The notes under the pieces were generated by a model that was not told the origin of the DNA, did not search any database, and saw nothing but the letters and a program-made list of their open reading frames with translations. The translations under genes were made by a program, and so were the position numbers. From Nocardiopsis endophytica (GTDB taxonomy: Bacteria; Actinomycetota; Actinomycetes; Streptosporangiales; Streptosporangiaceae), in the NCBI RefSeq assembly GCF_027706725.1, contig NZ_JAQFWQ010000043.1:1-53911 (forward strand): 53,911 nucleotides of DNA, written 5' to 3'. The number at the start of each line of letters is the position of its first letter. The first letter of the stretch is position 1. Below, piece after piece: positions 39,943 through 49,384 of this stretch.

Positions 39943-40731
39943 CTACTCCTCAGGGTCCTGCGCCTCGGCTCCGGTGTCCGCGCCGGCCGGCGCCGCCGTC
40001 CCTCCGCCCGCGTCCGGCTCGCCGCCGACCGGGGACCACCACCCCGTCTCGCGCTCCCAGCGGGCGGTGATGTCCAACAGCGCCTCGGAGGACATGGCGA
40101 AGAAGGCCCCCACCTCGTCCAGGCGGGCACCGGCAGGGGTTCCGGGCCCGAGGATGCGCGCGCATTCACGGGCCGCGTCGGCCAGGCGCAGGTTCGCCCG
40201 GATGCTCGCCTCCCACGCCCGGACCCACGCGAGCCGGTCGGCGAGGTACAGGTCGCGGCGCCCGCCCGGTACGCGCTCGCGCCGCACCAGGTCCTGTTCC
40301 TCCAGGTAGCCGACGATCTTGGACACCGACGCGGGGCTGAGTCCGAGCCGCTCGGCGAGCTCGGCGGCGGTGAGGCCGGCGTCGGCAACGAACAGGGCGG
40401 CCATGACCCGCGCCGGGGTGCGCGGCAGGCCGGTCGCCTGGAGCGGCCCGACGACGATCTCCTCGGCGCGGCGCCGCGCCCCGTCCACCGGGCCGGGGGC
40501 CCGGGACGCCGAGCGGGGCGGCGCGGCGGGGCCGCGGCGGGCGCGGCGCTCGGTCTCCTTCTGGGCGCGGTCGGGCCGGTAGTCGTTCGGCCCCCCGTTG
40601 CGCATCACCTCGCGCGTCACGGTGGAGGTGGGCCGCCCCAGCCCGCGCGCGATCCCGGCGTAGGACAGTCCGTCGCCCAGACCGCGGGCGATCCGGCGGC
40701 GCTCCTCGGGGGTGAGGCGTCCTCCGGGCAT
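39943..40731 (-). CDS. Hybrid regulator: transposase-type HTH plus MarR/GbsR-like winged helix
   Basis: This 262-residue protein has two DNA-binding modules. Residues 6-65 resemble the IS30-type helix-turn-helix (LTPEERRRIARGLGDGLSYA, GLGRPTSTVTREVMRNGG and a basic YRPDRAQKETERRARR). Residues about 105-180 are a MarR/GbsR winged helix (AALFVADAGLTAAELAERLG, SPASVSKIVGYLEEQDLVRR) followed by an effector-like helical region with ETGWWSPVGG. No integrase core is present. It is divergent from the P450 operon across 244 bp holding repeated ttgcattca-type motifs that may be its operators, and is followed by the channel-like gene. ATG 40731 gives the complete first helix. Confidence 0.85.
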   Translation of the reverse strand: MPGGRLTPEERRRIARGLGDGLSYAGIARGLGRPTSTVTREVMRNGGPNDYRPDRAQKETERRARRGPAAPPRSASRAPGPVDGARRRAEEIVVGPLQATGLPRTPARVMAALFVADAGLTAAELAERLGLSPASVSKIVGYLEEQDLVRRERVPGGRRDLYLADRLAWVRAWEASIRANLRLADAARECARILGPGTPAGARLDEVGAFFAMSSEALLDITARWERETGWWSPVGGEPDAGGGTAAPAGADTGAEAQDPEE

Positions 40732-40808
40732 GGGCTCCCCCTTCACTCGTCGGCGGGCCGTGCCGACATGCGCGGCCCTGCACCCCATTGTGCGTTCACT
40801 CGAACTCC

Positions 40809-40932
40809 ATTGCAACGTCATGACGACGCGAGGGTTGCATTCACCTCATCCCCACCGCAACAATTTTCTCCACAGACCAGGGACAACAGGCGATCCGACC
40901 TCCGCATGCATTGATGAGTTTTTGAATGCAAC
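40809..40932. promoter_or_regulatory. Repeated attgcaacgt / gttgcattca motifs between the hybrid regulator and P450
   Basis: gttgcattca at 40834-40843 is the exact inverted copy of tgaatgcaac at 40923-40932. attgcaacgt at 40809-40818 is a near-direct copy of aatgcaacgt at 40926-40935. The region is unusually AT-rich. The sites are 79-115 bp apart, compatible with cooperative or looping repression. Which protein binds is inference. Confidence 0.5.
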
Positions 40933-40975
40933 GTAGCGTTTCATTCGATCGAAACTCCGACGGGGGAGATCCACC

Positions 40976-42190
40976 ATGACCACGGCACCGTTGCCGGAAC
41001 TGCCCGAGATGCCCACCGCGCGCCCTGCCGGGCGCCCCTTCGCCCCGCCCGAGGAGCTGGCGGCGGTGCGCCCGCTGGCCCGCATCCCGCTCGCCGACGG
41101 AAGCCCGGGGTGGCTGGTCACCGGGTTCGCCGCCGCCCGCGCCGTCACCTCCGACCCGCGCTTCAGCAACCGGATGGAGCTTCAGCGCCTCGTGCTGCCC
41201 CGGGCCGGCATGCCCGACCGGATGCCGCCCGCCCCGCCGGGGATGTTCCTGCAGACCGACCCGCCCGAGCACACGCGCTACCGGCGGCTGCTCGCCGGGA
41301 GGTTCACCGTCCGCCGGATGCGCCTGCTCACCGAGGGCGTGGAGCGGACCGTCGCCGAGCACCTGGACGCCATGGAGCGCGCGGGCGGCACCGCCGACCT
41401 GGTCGCCGCCTACGCCCAGCCCATCCCCGCCCTGGTGATCTGCGAGATCCTCGGGGTCCCGACCGAGGACCACGACCGCTTCCAGGAGAACACCCGGGCC
41501 TTCAACGACCCCGCGGCCACCGCCGAGGAGATGGGCCGCGCCATGCAGGAACTGGCCGGCTACCTGCGGGACCTGGTGAACGCCAAGCGCGCCGCCCCCA
41601 CCGACGACATCCTCAGCGAGCTGACCGACTCCGACCTCACCGAGGAGGAGCTGGTCAACGTGGCCACGCTGCTGCTGGGGGCCGGGCTGGACACCACCGC
41701 CAACATGATCGCGCTGGGCACCTACGCCCTGCTGCGCCACCCCGACCAGCTCGCGGTCATGCGCGACGACCCCGAGGCGGTCGACGGCGGAGTGGAGGAG
41801 CTGATGCGGTACCTGAGCATCGCGCACACCGGCCAGCGCGCCGCCCTGGAGGACGTCGAGCTGGAGGGGCACATGGTCAAGGAGGGCGACATCGTCGCCC
41901 TGTCGATGGCCGCCGCCAACCGGGACCCCGAGCGGTTCCCCGACCCCGACCGGCTCGACCTGCGGCGGGAGGCGCCCGGGCACATCGGCTTCGGGCACGG
42001 CGTCCACCAGTGCCTGGGGCAGCAGCTCGCCCGCGTGGAGATGCGGGCCGCCTTCCCCGCGCTGCTGCGGCGCTTCCCCGACCTGCGCCTCGCGGTCCCG
42101 GAGGAGGAGGTGCCGCTGCGCTCCGATTCGGACATCTACGGCGTGGACCGCCTGCCCGTGGCCTGGGGGCCGGAAGGGGCCGGGCGATGA
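40976..42190 (+). CDS. Cytochrome P450 (bacterial class I, CYP105/107-like)
   Basis: This 404-residue soluble P450 has FLQTDPPEHTRYRRLL near 91-106, the oxygen-activating I-helix LLGAGLDTTANM at 233-244, the ExxR pair E275/R278 and the heme-binding FGHGVHQCLGQQLAR with proximal cysteine C346. It hydroxylates a small lipophilic substrate with two electrons from a ferredoxin, which is encoded immediately downstream with a 4-bp ATGA overlap. No ferredoxin reductase is present in the window. The enoyl-CoA hydratase gene 38 bp further on may belong to the same unit. It is divergent from the hybrid regulator that probably controls it. Confidence 0.95.
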   Translation: MTTAPLPELPEMPTARPAGRPFAPPEELAAVRPLARIPLADGSPGWLVTGFAAARAVTSDPRFSNRMELQRLVLPRAGMPDRMPPAPPGMFLQTDPPEHTRYRRLLAGRFTVRRMRLLTEGVERTVAEHLDAMERAGGTADLVAAYAQPIPALVICEILGVPTEDHDRFQENTRAFNDPAATAEEMGRAMQELAGYLRDLVNAKRAAPTDDILSELTDSDLTEEELVNVATLLLGAGLDTTANMIALGTYALLRHPDQLAVMRDDPEAVDGGVEELMRYLSIAHTGQRAALEDVELEGHMVKEGDIVALSMAAANRDPERFPDPDRLDLRREAPGHIGFGHGVHQCLGQQLARVEMRAAFPALLRRFPDLRLAVPEEEVPLRSDSDIYGVDRLPVAWGPEGAGR

Positions 42191-42387
42191 GGATCAGCGC
42201 CGACCGCGACCGGTGCATCGGGGCGGGGATGTGCGTCCTGACCGCCGCCGACCTCTTCGACCAGGACGAGGAGGAAGGGCTGGTGCTGGTGCGCGACGGG
42301 GCGCCCGGCGCCGACCGGGAGAAGGACGTGCTCCGGGCCGCCCGCCTGTGCCCGTCCGGCGCGCTCTCGGTCACCCGCGACGCCTGA
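42187..42387 (+). CDS. [3Fe-4S]-type ferredoxin
   Basis: The 66-residue ferredoxin of the actinobacterial P450-partner class has cluster cysteines C10, C16 and C55, in CIGAGMC and LCPSGA. The central cysteine of a [4Fe-4S] motif is replaced (alanine 13 region), indicating a [3Fe-4S] cluster. It delivers electrons to the P450 whose gene overlaps it by ATGA. Confidence 0.94.
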   Translation: MRISADRDRCIGAGMCVLTAADLFDQDEEEGLVLVRDGAPGADREKDVLRAARLCPSGALSVTRDA

Positions 42388-42425
42388 ACCGGCCCGCTCC
42401 CCGGACCTCGGCGTAACGTCGGTTC

Positions 42426-43199
42426 ATGAGCAGCAACGACCGTGTCCTCGTGGAACGCTCCGGACCGCACGCCACCATCACCATGAACCGGCCGGAACGC
42501 CGCAACGCCCTGTCCGAAGGGTTCATGGACGAGCTGACCGCGGCCTTCGAGGAGGTCGCCGCATCCGACGCGCTGGGCATCGTCCTCGCCGCGAACGGCC
42601 CGGTGTTCTCCGCCGGGCACGACTTCGCCGACCTGGCCGGCGCCGACCACGCCGCGACCCGCCGCACCCTGCTCACCTGCGCCCGGCTCATGCGCACCGT
42701 GCAGTCGGCGCCCCAGGTCGTCCTGGCCCGCGTGCACGGGCTGGCCACCGCCGCGGGGTGCCAGCTCGTCGCCACCTGCGACCTGGCCGTGGCCGGGTAC
42801 AGCGCCGGGTTCGCCGCCCCCGGCGGGAAGGGCGGCTGGTTCTGCCACACCCCGATGGTCGCCGTCTCCCGCAACGTGGGGCGCAAGCGGGCCGTGGAGA
42901 TGGCGCTGACCGGCGACGTCATCGACGCGGGCACCGCCGCCGAGTGGGGCCTGGTCAACCGGGCCGTCGCCGACGCCGAGCTGGAGGGGGCCGCACGCGA
43001 CCTGCTGGACCGCGCCACCCGCGGCTCCCCGCGCAGCAAGGCCCTGGGCAAGCAGGCGCTCTACGCCCAGCTGGACCGGGCCGAGTCCGACGCCATGGCG
43101 TACGCGGTCGAGGTGATGGCGGCCGCCGCCCAGACACCGGAGGCCCAGGAGGGCATGGCGGCGTTCCTGGAGAAGCGCACACCGAAGTGGCCCGCTTGA
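42426..43199 (+). CDS. Enoyl-CoA hydratase/isomerase family protein (ECHDC3-like)
   Basis: This 257-residue crotonase-fold protein has ITMNRPERRNALSEGFMDEL, the oxyanion-hole strands FSAGHDFADLAG and HGLATAAGCQLVATCDLAVA. The first catalytic glutamate position of true hydratases (A-x-G-x-G-x-E/C) reads ATAAGCQL, as in the ECHDC3 group, so simple hydration is uncertain. It follows the ferredoxin by 38 bp on the same strand and may be read from the P450 promoter; a metabolic link between the two is not evident. Confidence 0.85.
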   Translation: MSSNDRVLVERSGPHATITMNRPERRNALSEGFMDELTAAFEEVAASDALGIVLAANGPVFSAGHDFADLAGADHAATRRTLLTCARLMRTVQSAPQVVLARVHGLATAAGCQLVATCDLAVAGYSAGFAAPGGKGGWFCHTPMVAVSRNVGRKRAVEMALTGDVIDAGTAAEWGLVNRAVADAELEGAARDLLDRATRGSPRSKALGKQALYAQLDRAESDAMAYAVEVMAAAAQTPEAQEGMAAFLEKRTPKWPA

Positions 43200-43233
43200 C
43201 CCGCCCTCCGTCCGCCACTGTGCGGGGACCGCC

Positions 43234-45723
43234 TCACTCCCCTGCCAGGGAGGCCGCGATCGACGTCCGCCCCGCCCGGCGCGCGGGCAGGGCGGCGGCC
43301 GCCATCGCCGCGAGCCCCGATCCGACCACGATCACGGCCAGCTGGCCGACCGGCACCGCGGGCACCGCGTCGGCGCGCATCGCGGTGATCGCCGCCAGGC
43401 CGTACACGCCGCCGACGACCGCGCCCGTGCACGCCCCGACGGCCCCCAGGACCAGCGCCTCGACCGTCAGCATCCGCCCCAGCTGCCGTCGGGTGACCCC
43501 CAGGGCGCGGAGCAGGGCCGACTCCCGGGTCCGCTCCACCACCGACAGGCTCATCGTGTTGGCGATCCCGACCAGCGAGACGAGCACGGACAGGGCCAGC
43601 AGGCCGCCGACGATCATCACCAGGTTGGACAGCGTCGCCTCCAGCTGCCGCCGGGCGTCGTCGGTGCCGGTGATGGACACGGCCGGGTGGTCCTCGGTCC
43701 CGGCCTCCACGGCGGCCCGGCCCTCCTCGGGGCTCAGCCCCGGGTCGGTGTTGATCATCAGCGCGCCGTAGCCGCGCTCCCCGAACAGGGCGGTGAAGGC
43801 TTCCGGGGCCATGGAGAACGGCGGGTAGGGCGACGCCCGGACGATCGCGGCGACCTCCAGGTCGACCGTCCGCCCGTCCCCGGTGGCAGCGCTGACCGTG
43901 TCCCCCACGCCGAGGCCGAACTCCTCGGCCCGTTCCGGAGTGACCGCGACCTGTCCGCGCCCCATCTGCTCCGGGTCCACCCCGGCGACGACCACCGGCT
44001 CCTCGAACGGGCCGCCGGGGACCACGCTCGCCAGTCCGGCCTCCTTCCCGTCCAGCTCGACCACGGCCTCGCGCTGTGCGCCGATCTCGGCGATGCCGTC
44101 GGTCCCCTGGAGCCGCTCGACCACCTCGGGCGGGATCTGCGCCTGCTCCGCCGTCCCGGGTGCCGTCACGATGAAGTCGACCGGGAGCGCATGCTCCACG
44201 CCCTTGCCCACCGACGCCGAGAAGCTCTCCGTGGCCACCGACACCCCGGACATCAGGGTCACCCCGACGGCCAGGGCGACCGCGGTGGTGGCAGCGCGGC
44301 GCGGGTTGCGGCGGGCATTGGCCACCGCGAGGCGCCCGGGGGTGCCGAACAGCCGCCGCGGGAGGAAGCCGACGACCGCCACGGCCGGGCGCACGAGCAC
44401 CGGCCCCAGGGCGACCAGCCCCAGGAAGAGGACCATGCCGCCGGCCACGACGGTGGTCAGCGCCGTGGGCCCCGCGCCCAGGACCGGCACGGCCGCCGCG
44501 GTGGCCCCCGCGCCCGTCGCAGCCGCCGACAGGCCCAGCACGCCGCGCACCGAGCCGAACCGCCCGCCTTCGCGTTCACGGGTGCTGTTCAGCGCCGCGA
44601 CCGGGGGCACACGCGTGGCGGCGTGCGCGGGGAGGGCCGCGGCGCCGACGGTGACGGCGAGGCCGGCGGCCAGGCTGATGGCGAGGGTCTGCGGCGTGAC
44701 CGTGACCACCGAGAAGGGGATGTCGCTGCCGAAGGCCCTGAGGAGGGGGACGGCCGCGTACCCGGCACCGACCCCGGCGGCGGCTCCCAGCACCGACGCG
44801 GCGGCGCCGAGCGCGGCCGACTCGGCCAGGACGCCGCCGAACACCTGGGAGCGGGAGGCCCCCACGCAGCGCAGGAGGGCCAGCTCGCGCTTGCGCTGGG
44901 CCACCAGGATGCCGAAGGTGTTCCCGATGACCAGTCCGGAGACCAGGAGGGAGACCAGGGCGAGCACCGCCAGCCCGGCGCTGAGCAGGGCCGGGTCCAC
45001 GCCGCTGCCCGCCGCCTTCGCGTCGGCCCACTCCCGGCCGGTCAGGACCTCGCGGCCCCCTTCACCGACGGCGGCGGCCACGTCGGCGCGCAGGTCCTCG
45101 GGGGCCGGGCCCGACGAGGTGACGTAGATGCCCGCGTACCCCGCCTTCCCGGTGACCGCCTTGGCCGAGGGGAGGGTGAAAACCGCCGCCCCGCGCAGGG
45201 CCATGGTGCCCTCGCCCCGGGTGTCGACCAGGCCGGTGACGGTCATATCCCGCTGCCGTCCCCGGGCGTCGAGCACGCCGACCGTGTCGCCGACGGCCGC
45301 GCCCGCGTCCTCCGCGGTCGACGCGGCCAGCGCGACCTCGTCGTCGGCGCCGGGGGCCCTGCCCTCCGCCAGGGAGGTGCGCAGGGTGACCGAGGCGGCG
45401 ACGGGCTTCTGGCGCAGGGGGCGGCCGTCGGCTCCGAGCAGGGTGGCCTGCCCTTCCACGGCTCCTTGGGCGCGCTCGACGCCGTCGAGCGCCGCCAGCT
45501 CGTCCACCGCCTCCTGGGGCAGTTCGCGCAGGCCGCTGGTGGCGAGCACGGCCACGTCGACGTCGGCGGTGTTGGCGGTGACCGTCCGTTCGGCGTCCGC
45601 GCGCAGGGTGTCGCCGAGGACGAGGGTCCCGGCGGTGAAGGCCACCCCGAGCACGGTCGCCAGGGCCGCCATGGCCAGCCGCGCCTTATGGGCGCGGAGC
45701 CCGGCGAGCGTCGTCCTCCACAC
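43234..45723 (-). CDS. FtsX/MacB-type ABC transporter permease, no ATPase partner nearby
   Basis: The roughly 829-residue protein contains two FtsX units: a first N-terminal membrane anchor (KARLAMAALATVLGVAFTAG), a large extracytoplasmic domain, three membrane segments around residues 255-370, then a second copy with its own anchor, loop and C-terminal three segments (VIVGGLLALSVLVSLVGIAN; ESALLRALGVTRRQLGRM). Such permeases work with a LolD-like ATPase to move lipids, peptides or signals across the membrane. The ATPase gene usually sits directly upstream; here 192 bp of non-coding DNA and an unrelated gene are found instead. GTG 45723 was chosen because GGAAGGG is 8 nt upstream; ATG 45729 and GTG 45732 are too close to that site. 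Confidence 0.9.
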   Translation of the reverse strand: MWRTTLAGLRAHKARLAMAALATVLGVAFTAGTLVLGDTLRADAERTVTANTADVDVAVLATSGLRELPQEAVDELAALDGVERAQGAVEGQATLLGADGRPLRQKPVAASVTLRTSLAEGRAPGADDEVALAASTAEDAGAAVGDTVGVLDARGRQRDMTVTGLVDTRGEGTMALRGAAVFTLPSAKAVTGKAGYAGIYVTSSGPAPEDLRADVAAAVGEGGREVLTGREWADAKAAGSGVDPALLSAGLAVLALVSLLVSGLVIGNTFGILVAQRKRELALLRCVGASRSQVFGGVLAESAALGAAASVLGAAAGVGAGYAAVPLLRAFGSDIPFSVVTVTPQTLAISLAAGLAVTVGAAALPAHAATRVPPVAALNSTREREGGRFGSVRGVLGLSAAATGAGATAAAVPVLGAGPTALTTVVAGGMVLFLGLVALGPVLVRPAVAVVGFLPRRLFGTPGRLAVANARRNPRRAATTAVALAVGVTLMSGVSVATESFSASVGKGVEHALPVDFIVTAPGTAEQAQIPPEVVERLQGTDGIAEIGAQREAVVELDGKEAGLASVVPGGPFEEPVVVAGVDPEQMGRGQVAVTPERAEEFGLGVGDTVSAATGDGRTVDLEVAAIVRASPYPPFSMAPEAFTALFGERGYGALMINTDPGLSPEEGRAAVEAGTEDHPAVSITGTDDARRQLEATLSNLVMIVGGLLALSVLVSLVGIANTMSLSVVERTRESALLRALGVTRRQLGRMLTVEALVLGAVGACTGAVVGGVYGLAAITAMRADAVPAVPVGQLAVIVVGSGLAAMAAAALPARRAGRTSIAASLAGE

Positions 45724-45915
45724 TGGCATCACCCTTCCGGCATCGCTGCGAGCGCGGAGGCGCGGTGCCCCGCCGCCGCTTCTTCGGCATTGCGGCGACG
45801 GTAGTCAGGAGGCTTCGCCGGCGGGATCGGCCGATCGGCCGAATGGATTCACGGGGGCCTCGTCCTCGTGGACGACCCCCTGCGCCGACCCCGGCAGGGC
45901 CGTATAAGGCTGGAC

Positions 45916-47178
45916 TCAGGCCTGCCGGACCGGGCGGGCTCCCCGGTCGGGGACCAGGGCGGCGCCGCGGTCGGCGAGCCATCCCAGGGCGCGTTCCAAC
46001 GGCCCCCGGCCCAGCGTCAGTTTCCACAGCGTGCACAGCACCAGCGCCGCGACGACGAAGGCCTCCCACCGGAACGGGGCCGTGTCCTGGAAGGACATGC
46101 CGCCGATCGCCATGACCACGATGTGCCCGGCGTACACCGTCAGCGCCATGGACCCGGCGGCCGACAGCGGGTACACCAGCACCCGCGCGCGCTCGGCCGC
46201 GTACAGGCAGGCCACCAGCACCATCAGGGACGTGCCGATCGCGCCCACGGCCTCGTAGCTGGTGCCGCTGTGCGGGCTGGCGATGAGCAGCCACAGCGGG
46301 GAGTCCGTCGGGACCTGCCCGTGCATGTTGTCCAGCTCCCCCACGACCCACTCGCGCATGGGCGCCAGCTCGGAGGCGTTCAGGGCGCTGGTCCCCCAGG
46401 TCGACGCCGCGAGGTCGGTGGCCAGCCGGTCGACCCCGCCCAGGGGGAACAGCAGCAGCCACGAGCCGCCGTAGCCGAGCAGGGCCAGCGCGGCGCCGGT
46501 GCCCAGCATGCCCAGGCGCACGCGGGTCGCGTTCAGGTCCATCCGGCCCACCGCCATGCCCGCCACCACGAACGCCATGAACGTGAACGCCGGGTAGTAG
46601 CCCGTGAGGAGGAGGTCGGTGACGCCGCCGATGGAGTTCTCCCGGAAGCCCTGATCGTCCATGGCCGAGCGCAGCAGGAACGACGCCTGCGGGCCGATCA
46701 GCGCGATCGCCGCCGCCGTGCAGCCCAGCGCGACGGGGCCCAGGGTGAGCAGCGGCAGGGCCAGGACGAAGAACCCGGCGTAGTAGGCCAGGATGACCGC
46801 GACGGGGGCGCCGAGCAGGTCCAGGAACATCCCGAGCAGGGCCAGCACCACCGCGCGCACCAGGATGCGCGCCACGGGGCGCTGCAGGGCCAGGCCGGGC
46901 AGGGGCCGGTTCCTGCCGGTCATCAGTGCCAGGGACACCCCGGCGAGGAAGGCGAAAAGCGCCGAGGAGCGGCCGCGGGTCAGGCCGTGGAAGGCCTCGG
47001 CCGCCTCGTCGCCCGCCAGTCCGGCGAGGCCGAGCGAACCGATGCCGAGGTGCACGGTGAGCATGCCGAAGACGGCGAGGGCGCGCGCGGCGTCGATCCC
47101 GGCGATGCGCTCGCGCGGCGCGGGCGCCGCCGGCCCGTCGGGGAGGCGGGGGTCCTGGGGCGGTGTCACGACGCCCAC
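45916..47178 (-). CDS. DUF418-type polytopic membrane protein
   Basis: The 420-residue protein has about ten membrane segments. It begins after a Pro-rich cytoplasmic tail with RIAGIDAARALAVFGMLTVH, the signature of the DUF418/HGSNAT-like acyltransferase superfamily, and ends with the DUF418 pattern of paired segments (AAGSMALTVYAGHIVVMAIG and FRWEAFVVAALVLCTLWKLT). Members are thought to be membrane acyltransferases or transporters; function here is unknown. The GTG at 47178 has no good ribosome binding site, and GTG 47169 is possible. Confidence 0.82.
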   Translation of the reverse strand: MGVVTPPQDPRLPDGPAAPAPRERIAGIDAARALAVFGMLTVHLGIGSLGLAGLAGDEAAEAFHGLTRGRSSALFAFLAGVSLALMTGRNRPLPGLALQRPVARILVRAVVLALLGMFLDLLGAPVAVILAYYAGFFVLALPLLTLGPVALGCTAAAIALIGPQASFLLRSAMDDQGFRENSIGGVTDLLLTGYYPAFTFMAFVVAGMAVGRMDLNATRVRLGMLGTGAALALLGYGGSWLLLFPLGGVDRLATDLAASTWGTSALNASELAPMREWVVGELDNMHGQVPTDSPLWLLIASPHSGTSYEAVGAIGTSLMVLVACLYAAERARVLVYPLSAAGSMALTVYAGHIVVMAIGGMSFQDTAPFRWEAFVVAALVLCTLWKLTLGRGPLERALGWLADRGAALVPDRGARPVRQA

Positions 47179-47244
47179 CCTAGGAGGTATTGCGGTGTTT
47201 TGGGGCGGTCGACGGGGACCGGTTCCCCGGTCCCCGTCCGCCGC

Positions 47245-49215
47245 TCAGTCCTCGCCGCGCGCGAGCTTCGAGAAGTAGTCCAGTGCCTCGGGGTCGGCCA
47301 GGGAGTCGCGGCTGGCCACCTTCTCGGCGGGCTCGCCCATCAGGATGCGCTTGACCGGCACCTCCAGCACCTTGCCGGACAGTGTGCGCGGGACCTGGGC
47401 GATGGCCCGTACCGAGTCCGGGACGTGCCGGGGCGAGCAGTCCTCGCGGATGCGGCGCGCGATGGCCTTGGTGAGCGCCTCGTCCAGTTCGGCGCCCTCG
47501 CGCAGGACGGTGAACAGCTCGATGCGCGAGCCGCCGTCCTCCTGGGGGACGTCCACCACGAGGGCGTCGACGATCTCGTCCAGGGACAGCACCGCGCGGT
47601 AGATCTCGCTGGTGCCCATGCGCACCCCGCCCCGGTTGATGGTGGAGTCGGAGCGGCCGTAGATGACGGCGGTGCCGCGGTCGGTGATGGAGATCCAGTC
47701 GCCGTGCCGCCACACCCCCGGGTACATGGAGAAGTAGCTGTCGCGCAGGCGCTCCCCGTCCTCGTCGCCCCAGAAGTACAGCGGCATGGACGGCGCGGGC
47801 TCGGTGACGACCAGCTCGCCGACCTCGCCGGTCAGCTCCTTGCCGTCGGGGTCCCAGGCGGCCACCGCCATGCCCAGCGACCGGGCCTGGATCTCCCCCT
47901 CGTACACCGGCAGGGTGGGCACGCCGCCCACCAGGCAGCTGCAGATGTCGGTGCCGCCGCTGGTGGAGAAGAGCCACAGCCCGTCGCCGAACTCGCGGTA
48001 GCACCAGTCGAACCCCTCGGGGCTGAGCGGCGAGCCGGTGGAGCCGATGGCGTGCAGCGCCGACAGGTCCCGGCCCTGCGTGGGGTGGATGTCGGCCTTC
48101 ATGCAGGTGGACAGGTACCCGGCGCTGGTGCCGAAGACGGTGACCCCGGCGCGCTCGGCCAGGTCCCACAGGGTGCCCAGGTCGGGGTGGCCGGGGTTGC
48201 CGTCGAACAGGACGATGGAGGCCCGGGTGAGCAGCACGCTCACCAGGAAGTTCCACATCATCCACCCGGTGGTGGTGAACCAGAACACCCGGTCGGTCTC
48301 CTGGGCGTCCAGGTGGAGGTGGAGGTTCTTGAGCTGCTCCAGCAGGATGCCGCCGTGGCCCTGCACGATGGCCTTGGGCAGCCCGGTCGTGCCGGAGGAG
48401 TAGAGCACCCACAGCGGGTGGTCGAAGGGGACCCGCTCGAACTCCAGGCCGGCGCCCTCTCCGGCGCGCTCCAGCGCCTCCCAGGACAGGGCGTCCTCGG
48501 GCACCTCGTCGCCCAGGTAGGGCAGGACGACGGTGTGCTCCAGGCCGGGCAGCTGCGCCCGCAGCTCGCGCACCGTGTCGGAGCGGTCGAAGTCCTTGCC
48601 GCCGTAGCGGTAGCCGTCGACGGTCAGCAGCACCTTCGGTTCGATCTGGGCGAAGCGGTCGATGACGCTGCGCACGCCGAAGTCGGGCGAGCAGGAGGAC
48701 CAGACCGCTCCGATGGAGGCGCAGGCGTAGAACGCGGCGGCCGTCTCGGCGATGTTGGGCAGGTAGGCGGCGACCCGGTCGCCGGGGCCCACCCCGAGGC
48801 GGCGCAGCCCGGCCGCGATGGCGGCGGTGCGGCGCTTGAGCTCGCCCCAGGTCCACTCGCCGAGGACGCGCAGCTCGGAGGCGTGGCGGATGGCCACGGC
48901 GTCGTCGTCGCGGTCGGCGAAGATGTGCTCGGCGTAGTTGAGGCGGGTGCCGGGGAACCAGCGCGCTCCGGGCATGGACCGCTCGGCGAGGACCTCGGCG
49001 GGCGGGGTAGAGGAGCGGACGCCGTAGTAGTCCCACACGGCCGACCAGAACCCGTCGAGGTCGGTGGTGGACCAGCGCCAGAGGGAGTCGTAGTCGCCTT
49101 CGTCGACGGCCGCCCCCCGCTCCTCGCGCACCCAGCGGGCGAACGCGGTGATGTTGGACCGTTCCCGCCGTTCGGTGTCGGGGGTCCAGAGCACGGGGGG
49201 TGGTGGCTGCGTCAT
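47245..49215 (-). CDS. Acetoacetyl-CoA synthetase
   Basis: The 656-residue adenylate-forming enzyme matches the length of acetoacetate-CoA ligases. Markers: AMP-binding loop YSSGTTGLPKAIVQGHGG near residue 270, the family-specific FGTSAGYLSTCMKADIHP and AIGSTGSPLSPEGFDWCYRE, FSTSGGTDICSCLVGG, and the C-terminal LSGKVLEVPVKRIL with the catalytic lysine. It activates acetoacetate with ATP and CoA, salvaging ketone bodies from leucine or polyhydroxybutyrate breakdown. ATG 49215 has GAGGAGGG 9 nt upstream. In this genome it could complete leucine/isoprenoid catabolism begun by the carboxylase operon at 2.6-8.1 kb, which can release acetoacetate; this link is inference. Confidence 0.94.
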   Translation of the reverse strand: MTQPPPPVLWTPDTERRERSNITAFARWVREERGAAVDEGDYDSLWRWSTTDLDGFWSAVWDYYGVRSSTPPAEVLAERSMPGARWFPGTRLNYAEHIFADRDDDAVAIRHASELRVLGEWTWGELKRRTAAIAAGLRRLGVGPGDRVAAYLPNIAETAAAFYACASIGAVWSSCSPDFGVRSVIDRFAQIEPKVLLTVDGYRYGGKDFDRSDTVRELRAQLPGLEHTVVLPYLGDEVPEDALSWEALERAGEGAGLEFERVPFDHPLWVLYSSGTTGLPKAIVQGHGGILLEQLKNLHLHLDAQETDRVFWFTTTGWMMWNFLVSVLLTRASIVLFDGNPGHPDLGTLWDLAERAGVTVFGTSAGYLSTCMKADIHPTQGRDLSALHAIGSTGSPLSPEGFDWCYREFGDGLWLFSTSGGTDICSCLVGGVPTLPVYEGEIQARSLGMAVAAWDPDGKELTGEVGELVVTEPAPSMPLYFWGDEDGERLRDSYFSMYPGVWRHGDWISITDRGTAVIYGRSDSTINRGGVRMGTSEIYRAVLSLDEIVDALVVDVPQEDGGSRIELFTVLREGAELDEALTKAIARRIREDCSPRHVPDSVRAIAQVPRTLSGKVLEVPVKRILMGEPAEKVASRDSLADPEALDYFSKLARGED

Positions 49216-49384
49216 TGCTGGCGCCCTCCTCATGTCACGCAGGCGAGCGGTCGGCCGCGCCCGCCGGTCAGGCGGGGCCGCCGCTGTGATGTGACGCCCA
49301 TCTAACAACACGGTCGGAGTGTCGCGCATCACGGGGGTCGGTGAGCCCGACCGGCGAAGCGCAGGTGGAGGGGGCCCTGGAGGC

